A DNA stretch of 64,000 nucleotides from Eumeta japonica. Lineage: Eukaryota; Arthropoda; Insecta; Lepidoptera; Psychidae. Location: the NCBI GenBank assembly GCA_005406025.1, contig BGZK01000071.1, positions 62,001 to 126,000 on the forward strand, read 5' to 3'. Positions 58,045 to 64,000 of the stretch are shown one piece after another (within the stretch, counting starts at the first letter, position 1; the number at the start of each line of letters is the position of its first letter). The position numbers and the translations under genes were made by a program. The notes below the pieces were generated by a model. The model saw only the letters and a program-made list of their open reading frames with translations, was not told where the DNA came from and did not search any database.

Positions 58045-58913
58045 GTGTGAATAAGTATACACACGTAAGAAGTGAAACCTATTTATGACATCGTTTTTCA
58101 ACAAAAGACCTACTATTTACAACTTTGCAGAAATTGTTTAATAAAGCTATATTAGATAAAGTACAAGCAAAAAAATTCATTTTTTATTAAATTTACGCTA
58201 TTTTATTATCATAGACATGCATACCAATAATATAATTATTTCACCTTATTATTGCTATTAGGATTATTATAGTATTTCATTAACTATGATAGAATCATTA
58301 TTATCATTGTTATCGTTATTATATATTTTTGTAATTAATGGTTTATGGTAACTAAAATATGAAACTCCATCAATTGTAGTGCCGGATCTCGTTATTGATG
58401 TATGAGGTCTGTTTTTTACAGATAAATTCTATGTATTATAAAAAAGGAAAAAATATACATCTCTGTGTTTTCTTTTTCTAACTGTGTACAGTTTATTTTT
58501 AAATGATTATTTTTTTTATTATTACGATTAATTGATATTTACTAGATTAACGGTATTAATTAATAATTGCTACTTTTAATGAAATCATATACATTTACCG
58601 ATACTTACAATCAAAATCTGAGGTTAACCTGAAATAACCTAAAAAAATACCATAATCACGCCTACGTGTTGGATGTATTAGAAAAAAAATATAATTACTC
58701 ACTTTTGTTAGAAATCCACTGGAATTAGAATAAATCCTTTTATTTTTTTGCCTATCACTTTATTATTGAAATATTATTTTTCACGTCACTACTGGGTTTT
58801 AGAAATAAACAAGCTGTGTAACAGAAAAGCGTGACTTTGAAATAAATATGGCGCTAACAGAAATAAGTGACGACGAAAATTTCTCTCCTATGTCAAACAA
58901 GAAGTTTCACTTC
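58045..58913 (+). mobile_element. Element with inverted ends, copy 2 (with ~230-bp insertion)
   Basis: Opposite orientation to copy 1. Ends: ACACACGTAAGAAGTGAAAC (left) and GAAGTTTCACTTC (58,901-58,913). Shared blocks include CTGGAATTAGAATAAAT and CACGTCACTACTG. Compared with copy 1 it lacks the integrase fragment and has about 230 extra bases near 58,375-58,605. Confidence 0.6.
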
Positions 58914-59220
58914 AAAATGGCTGCCCTTAGATGATTGTGACAGAAGATACAGGCAGGCAAAAAAAAAATACATCTAGAGAAAAAAATCAATTATGTACGA
59001 AAAGTTTCACAATATACTGCATATTGGAACGGGATGAACGTATGAAATTCTACAACGGGATCTTCTTGTGAGGAGAATAATGTCGTTTTGAATACCGCAC
59101 TATCTAATTCAGGCTCGGAACCAAGTTGGGTTAGAATGGTGCCGCGACATGTTAGCAAAATTTGAAACAGGTTCATATCGGCGCGTTTACAATATGTGAT
59201 TAATTAATTTATCAGTATTT

Positions 59221-59735
59221 TTCAGAAACGAAGCGTCAATCAACCATGTGTCTGTTTCAAAATGAATCGATGTCTATCAAAATGAAGCTAAAGAGAAGTA
59301 TAGGAAAAATTGTGGTCGCAAGATTTTTATTAGTCGGATTTCTAGTGTCCATACTCTTACGATATTAAAGGAACATCTTGAATATTATATAACCAAATGT
59401 TTTCCAGAAGTTTATACTGCTGTGAGCAGCAAGCGATTTAACATCGGCCTCTGCGGGTTCACCATGACAACGTGTCTGCGCCCTCGGTACTCGAATTAAG
59501 GGATTCTTTATATAGTACACCCTTCAAACTTATAGGTCACCCTCCGTACAGACCCGATTTGGCATTTTGCGACGTTTCTTGTTCCCCAGAATAAAGAGTC
59601 AACTTCGGGGAAAATAGATTTCGTTACCAAAAGATGCGCTACCCGCAATCAAAAAGGCAGCTGAGGAGGTATCTGACGCGAATCGCAAAAACTCTTTTGA
59701 AATTTAAACTTATCGGCGTCTTTGTATAGACGCCG
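59221..59735 (+). pseudogene. Mariner transposase, lineage C, C-terminal half
   Basis: Fragments in shifting frames on the plus strand: SKRQSTMCLFQNES (about 59,228), then VHHDN-type sequence with the second catalytic Asp (about 59,458-59,475), GHPPYRPDLAFCDVSLFPR and KSQLRGK (59,535-59,610), and EEVSDANRKNSFE near the end. The pattern HPPYSPDLAxxDxxLF is the mariner third-Asp motif. N-terminal half not found; frameshifts throughout. A third lineage, distinct from the two at 42-43.7 kb. Confidence 0.75.
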
Positions 59736-60589
59736 ATGGAAAGTTCTTTGAAAAGGCATCATAAAAGATAATAACCTGTCGTATATTTATTTCTTAGTAT
59801 CGCTAACTGAGTTCTCCACTTTTAGGGTCGTCCTTAGTCTCCCTGTCGCACATACGATCTTATAGTTATGACGCCCTTAGCCCTCGGTGGGAGACTTGTT
59901 ATGAAACTCTTATTTTGAGCCGTTTGGTTTACTCAAGAGCTATTTGTCGGAACAGTTGCTGTATTTATGCGTAAAGAAACAGTAACGAGTAATATGAATA
60001 AAAATTATATACACATATATAAAATACACATGAAAATAAATTAACAACGTTTGTTTTTAATTTATTTTCTTGTGTCTGTTATTTAGTCAAACGAATTATA
60101 GTTCATGAAAAATACAAAAAATAATAAATTTGCTCTGTGTGTCACTAAACATAATTCTAAACATATTATATGTTGTGTTATGAAAATAAGCCGTTTATTA
60201 ATATTAAGGACAATTAAAAAAGAATAATTCATACATCAACATATTAATAACGGCGTTATGAAAGCACTAAGCAGCGTCATCTGTTTTTTTTTAAATGAAA
60301 ACTTTGTTAAGTTCGTCAATATGCAATCATGTCATTTTTGAAATAGTTAATACATAGATATTAATTTCATAGGTATAAATAACTTTTAGAAAGCTTAAAA
60401 TTGAAAACTCCATCTTTAGAACCGAATAATTATCATAAACTAATTGTAAAGAAATTACGTTTATGACATTATTTTTCATTGCAAATGCATATAACATGAC
60501 AATGAATAGATATTTTTACTAAAATGTGGAAGACTTAGCGCCACACAGCGCATGGATTCTGCCTCACGTTACTCAATTAACTAGCGTGT

Positions 60590-60660
60590 GTTAGATAGAC
60601 AGACAGACGGACAGACAACAGACAGATAAACAGAGCGAGAGAGAAAGAGAGAGAGAGATC
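60590..60660 (+). repeat. GACA/GAGA microsatellite
   Basis: AGACAGACAGACGGACAGAC followed by a GAGAGAGA run. Confidence 0.85.
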
Positions 60661-60745
60661 GCTGCCCGTTGATTGGAGGGGGTATAATGCTTTTTCCGTA
60701 CTTGAGAATTTCCACCAACAGACACCTCCCGCAAGCCGCGTTAAG

Positions 60746-60824
60746 GAACTTCATTACAGAAATATTTTTAACTTTTATGAAAAAGTTTCCAAAAGAGCTA
60801 AAAAATATTTTTGTAATGAAGTTC
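60746..60824. repeat. Hairpin with ~25-bp arms
   Basis: GAACTTCATTACAGAAATAT at 60,746 pairs with ATATTTTTGTAATGAAGTTC ending at 60,824; near-perfect, 28-nt loop. Confidence 0.8.
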
Positions 60825-61499
60825 CCGCCTTCAGTGCAATATTAAAACATTACTTTAAGATTAGTTTACTATGAGGACATTGTTAAGTCGGCAAGCAGAT
60901 AATAATACATTGTCGCCATATGTTTTCCGGAATTGCGACTACTTGGTGGTGATAATAACACCTCTCAATTATTTTAATGCTATGCAAGAAATGTATAAGA
61001 TATGGAGGTATTGGTCAACGAATGTTTCATTTCATTTATTGTAGGTACTTAGGTCGAGTTCAGTATGTATTCTGCCGTAACCCGTTCCTCGTTTATACTC
61101 AACTAATTCCCTATCGTTTCTATTAAATATTTTATCAATCTGTGGAATCGAAAATCAACTCATTGAAGAAGCGACAACGGATAAGTCTTTCTAGAAAAAG
61201 AAGTGAATCAGATCAATTCTTATATATATATATCTTATCAAAAGAATATGTCAAAGTGAATAAATATTTTCAAAACAAAACAATGATAATAATGTACATT
61301 ATATAAATCCCAGATCCGTATCCCTGTAATTGGGTAAAACCTCGGCAAATTGGCCTGGTCCGAGTTTTGATGCAATAAATCTACGAATCCAGCATGGGAT
61401 ACGCAGAGGAAAAGCTCTCGGTAATAAAGTAACAGCTGCAAACGAAATAAGCAACACATTTCGGCAGCTTTTTTTTTTTTACGCGCAACCGTCTACGAA

Positions 61500-61760
61500 C
61501 ACTGCACAGACAGCATCGGGTACACGTAATCTAATAACTGGGTGTATGGGTATTCGTCTAAAGGACGGCGTGCGAAGGGCTCGAAATTCGAGAGTCTACC
61601 GTATGAGGTACGAGGACGCGTCATCGGCGAGCAGCGGGCGAGCGATCGCGTGCGACGACGTATGTGCAAGCGGTCGTACTTCGACGAATTTACTGCGCGG
61701 ATAAACAATCCGTAACGGGCCGACGCGGCGGACGTACGCGCACCGTTTCGTAGGTACCTG
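61500..61760. promoter_or_regulatory. GC-rich island
   Basis: CpG-rich (GGGCCGACGCGGCGGACGTA). Open frames on both strands without known motifs. Candidate regulatory or first-exon region by composition. Confidence 0.25.
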
Positions 61761-61917
61761 TATTGATCACTGTGTGAAGTTATCGTTCAGGTGGTGAACG
61801 ATGTCGTACTGGGGACGTCACATTAATGCGATTCGGATGGTTTAATTGAGTCATTTAATTGTGATTGATCGATAGACTGCAACTCGTCGAAAGGAAAAAT
61901 GGAATCCTCACTTTGTT

Positions 61918-61934
61918 GTGTGTGTGTGTGTGTC
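61918..61934 (+). repeat. GT microsatellite
   Basis: Alternating GTGTGTGTGTGTGTGT. Confidence 0.85.
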
Positions 61935-63424
61935 TATATGCTTGTGAAGACGTTTTTCTTCAAGAATGAGATAAAGGTATCGAGTTGAAATCAGTATGAA
62001 ATACTGAAGTTTACGGTCCTCTGGACGTGTAAAGTAATTCAGGCTATAAAAGTCGATGTATTCAAATGTACGGCCGTTATGTCAAATATTTTGATGTTCG
62101 ACAACCTGCTCAATGAAACCTTAAGACTGACTTGCTGACTCACAATCACGAAACTTGACAGAAGCAAGTTCTCATAGCGTAAGTAAAAGAAAAATCTGTA
62201 AATAATTAATATGTAGTTATATCACATAAAATATTATTTCAAGTATCGCGTACTTATAATTAACTTTAAAATATATATATTTTGAATTTGCATTATGCTC
62301 CGCCATTTTAAATTTCCTCTCAGCGTTACGTCAATAAATGAACGTACCTACGTGATGAAGCAATACGCCATATTTTAAAATTTTATCACATAAAGGCAAA
62401 TACTTAACACGGCCGCAAAGAAAATTTGTGCGGTTTGTATATGAGTCTATACCGGCAAAGGCAACACAAATGTGGTTTTCATAGTATAATATTGGAAACA
62501 TGAGAATCTGGGTGACACTTCAGCAGAACAAAACTTGCATACGGTTATCGTACATTTGATTGAGAAATGAATAAATTTCCATTACGTAGATATAAATTAG
62601 AATCACGGTTTCCTACTTATTTTTGTAAAAAATGTAATAAATTTTCTCATTTGTATACAGTTACATAGTTGCATATAAGAGTTTTTAAACGGGATCAGTC
62701 AAATTTTAGAATGTCGATTTACAAAATTGGACCTAATAACTTCTTTAATTTTACCATTCAATTTTTTCTTAGAAAAAGTTAAAAATATTATCAAAGTGTT
62801 GACGAATTTGATGGAACGTAAACTTCACGAGTCTGACTCGCTAAAATTACGAATGACTGACAGTTGTGGCAATTATTAATTTTCTTTTCGTTGTTTATTT
62901 TCATTAAAAAATTAACTTGAACATCAAATCCTAAAACAATGGAGGTATTTCTAAACTATGACCAAAACAATATTCACCTTCAGCAACATCTGTTTTATAA
63001 CCTGTAGATAAAACTTATTGTATTAATATAATTTTAGAGATATAATACAAATTTTCTTCGATGAAGTCGACTTATCTTAAGTAACCGATTTCGGATAAGC
63101 AATTACGCCTCCCATTTAGTTGGAAGACATTAATTTCGTGGTTAATCTTCAACGAAAGTTCAATATTAATCTCAAAAGTCTATAATAAACATTAATCCAG
63201 TTGAAATGTGTAATATAAATATAATACGTGTGGTCGTAGAGAATATTTTAATATAAATCAGTCTACTGTATTACGTCAAACATCAATTTAGTAATTTATT
63301 TCATTAAATTTTGTCGTAAAAATTAGAAACCGAAATAGTTATAAAATATAATTTTAAAGATTTAATAATTTTCGAAACTGTATTAATGTACTTAACTATG
63401 ATTGTTTTATAGCAATGTTAGCTC

Positions 63425-63545
63425 CGTCTATGGCTTTACCCGTTTCGACTTAGAATGAATTACTACATCTTTCTTATTGATCGATCTCGTATCAGCCCCG
63501 ATTGCGGCCTCGCTTTCAAGTTGAGATTATCGTTAAGAAAGAGAT
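63425..63545 (+). repeat. Minisatellite-core repeat family, copy 8 (short)
   Basis: CCGTCTATGGCTTTACCCGT, GACTTAGAATGAATTACTAC and TCAGCCCCGATTGCGGCCTC resemble the start and core of the family at 34,082. Confidence 0.45.
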
Positions 63546-64000
63546 GGATCAATGTAAAGATGAAGTAATTTATTTTATGTAGGAACGCGCTTGGAACCAC
63601 GGCAAACACACGGTAGATAACAACTAATAAATAAACTACTAATAAATACGTCATTTATTAGGTAGCCCTTTATAGATTAATAAAGATGCAGTGTTTTTCA
63701 ATTAGGCTATTCAGAATGCTCTATTTTAAAATGTGTCGCAAAGTATCGTCAGAGACAAAAATGAAGTTGTGAAATAGTAATGTCAACTTTCTTTGTATGG
63801 AGGTCGGTCATCATAAACGACTGACAAGGAATCCCACTAATTTCCTTTTGAATTCTAGTTGCAACTGGAAAACCTAGCATATTATACGGCTTGTCTAGAC
63901 TACGTCGGAACCCACATTAAGATAATGAAAATGGAGTCATTGAGTTTCCGGTAAAATGTCCACAAGGACCGTAATCCACGGCGAACACTCGGTTGCAGCA

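Larger units (their letters stand above)
28875..64000. other. 35 kb without a recognised coding exon (5' Rim intron or intergenic)
   Basis: Rim exon a begins with a splice acceptor, so at least one intron continues to the right. I searched this region on the minus strand for the Rab-binding helix expected at the Rim N-terminus and did not find it. The first exon may be outside the window, very short, or non-coding within one of the GC islands. What I recognise here is repeats and dead transposons, listed separately. Stretches 32,820-33,650, 37,020-38,060, 38,120-40,110, 52,050-53,330, 59,770-60,580 and 61,800-63,420 are AT-rich DNA in which I see nothing. Confidence 0.6.

Noticed and set aside
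28885..64000. Rim exon for the N-terminal Rab-binding helix
   Set aside because: Looked for the acidic/Glu-Arg helix pattern on the minus strand in all GC-richer patches; nothing convincing.

Overview
The window looks like nuclear DNA of a moth or butterfly (Lepidoptera). It is AT-rich and intron-rich, carries a neuronal gene found only in animals, and is packed with short repeat families whose style I associate with lepidopteran genomes. I see no prokaryotic operon, CRISPR array, rRNA gene or tRNA gene. The lepidopteran assignment is inference from general knowledge, not a search.

Left part (1-28,874, minus strand): twelve exons of Rim, the presynaptic active-zone scaffold Rab3-interacting molecule. 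From 5' to 3' they encode an N-terminal linker, a proline-rich stretch, an eight-cysteine FYVE-type zinc finger, Ser/Arg/Gly-rich linkers, a conserved pre-PDZ segment, a PDZ domain split over two exons, and a C2A domain split over three exons. The codon phase matches at ten of the eleven junctions, which is strong evidence for one gene. The exception is PDZ to C2A. The deduced partial product is about 657 residues. The gene is open at both ends: the 3' part (linker and C2B) lies beyond position 1, and no exon for the N-terminal Rab-binding helix was found.

Rim introns: most are 0.2-4 kb. The 13.9-kb intron 14,843-28,762 holds most of the transposon debris: a decayed protein gene of an arthropod transposon-like family (16.4-17.4 kb), a degenerate Jockey-like LINE (17.8-21.2 kb), and one copy of a foldback family that is also present in two other introns. 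A GC-rich block at 4.27-5.05 kb could be an internal promoter.

Right part (28,875-64,000): no coding exon recognised. It is either a long 5' intron of Rim or intergenic DNA. It contains fragments of three mariner lineages (42.1, 43.2 and 59.2 kb), a two-copy element with inverted ends that carries an LTR-retrotransposon integrase fragment, a short relative of the intronic LINE that lacks its catalytic core (54.1 kb), tRNA-derived SINEs, a family with a degenerate ATTCTGATCCCG-like core (eight copies in the window), foldback elements and several strikingly perfect hairpins. A few GC-rich islands (26.99, 28.1, 44.6, 50.6 and 61.6 kb) stand out against the AT-rich background and may be regulatory or untranslated first exons.

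Nothing here looks like a new multi-gene system. The most unusual items are the LINE and its core-less relative, the decayed transposon-like gene with a conserved motif, the integrase-bearing element, and the twin hairpins with identical loops.
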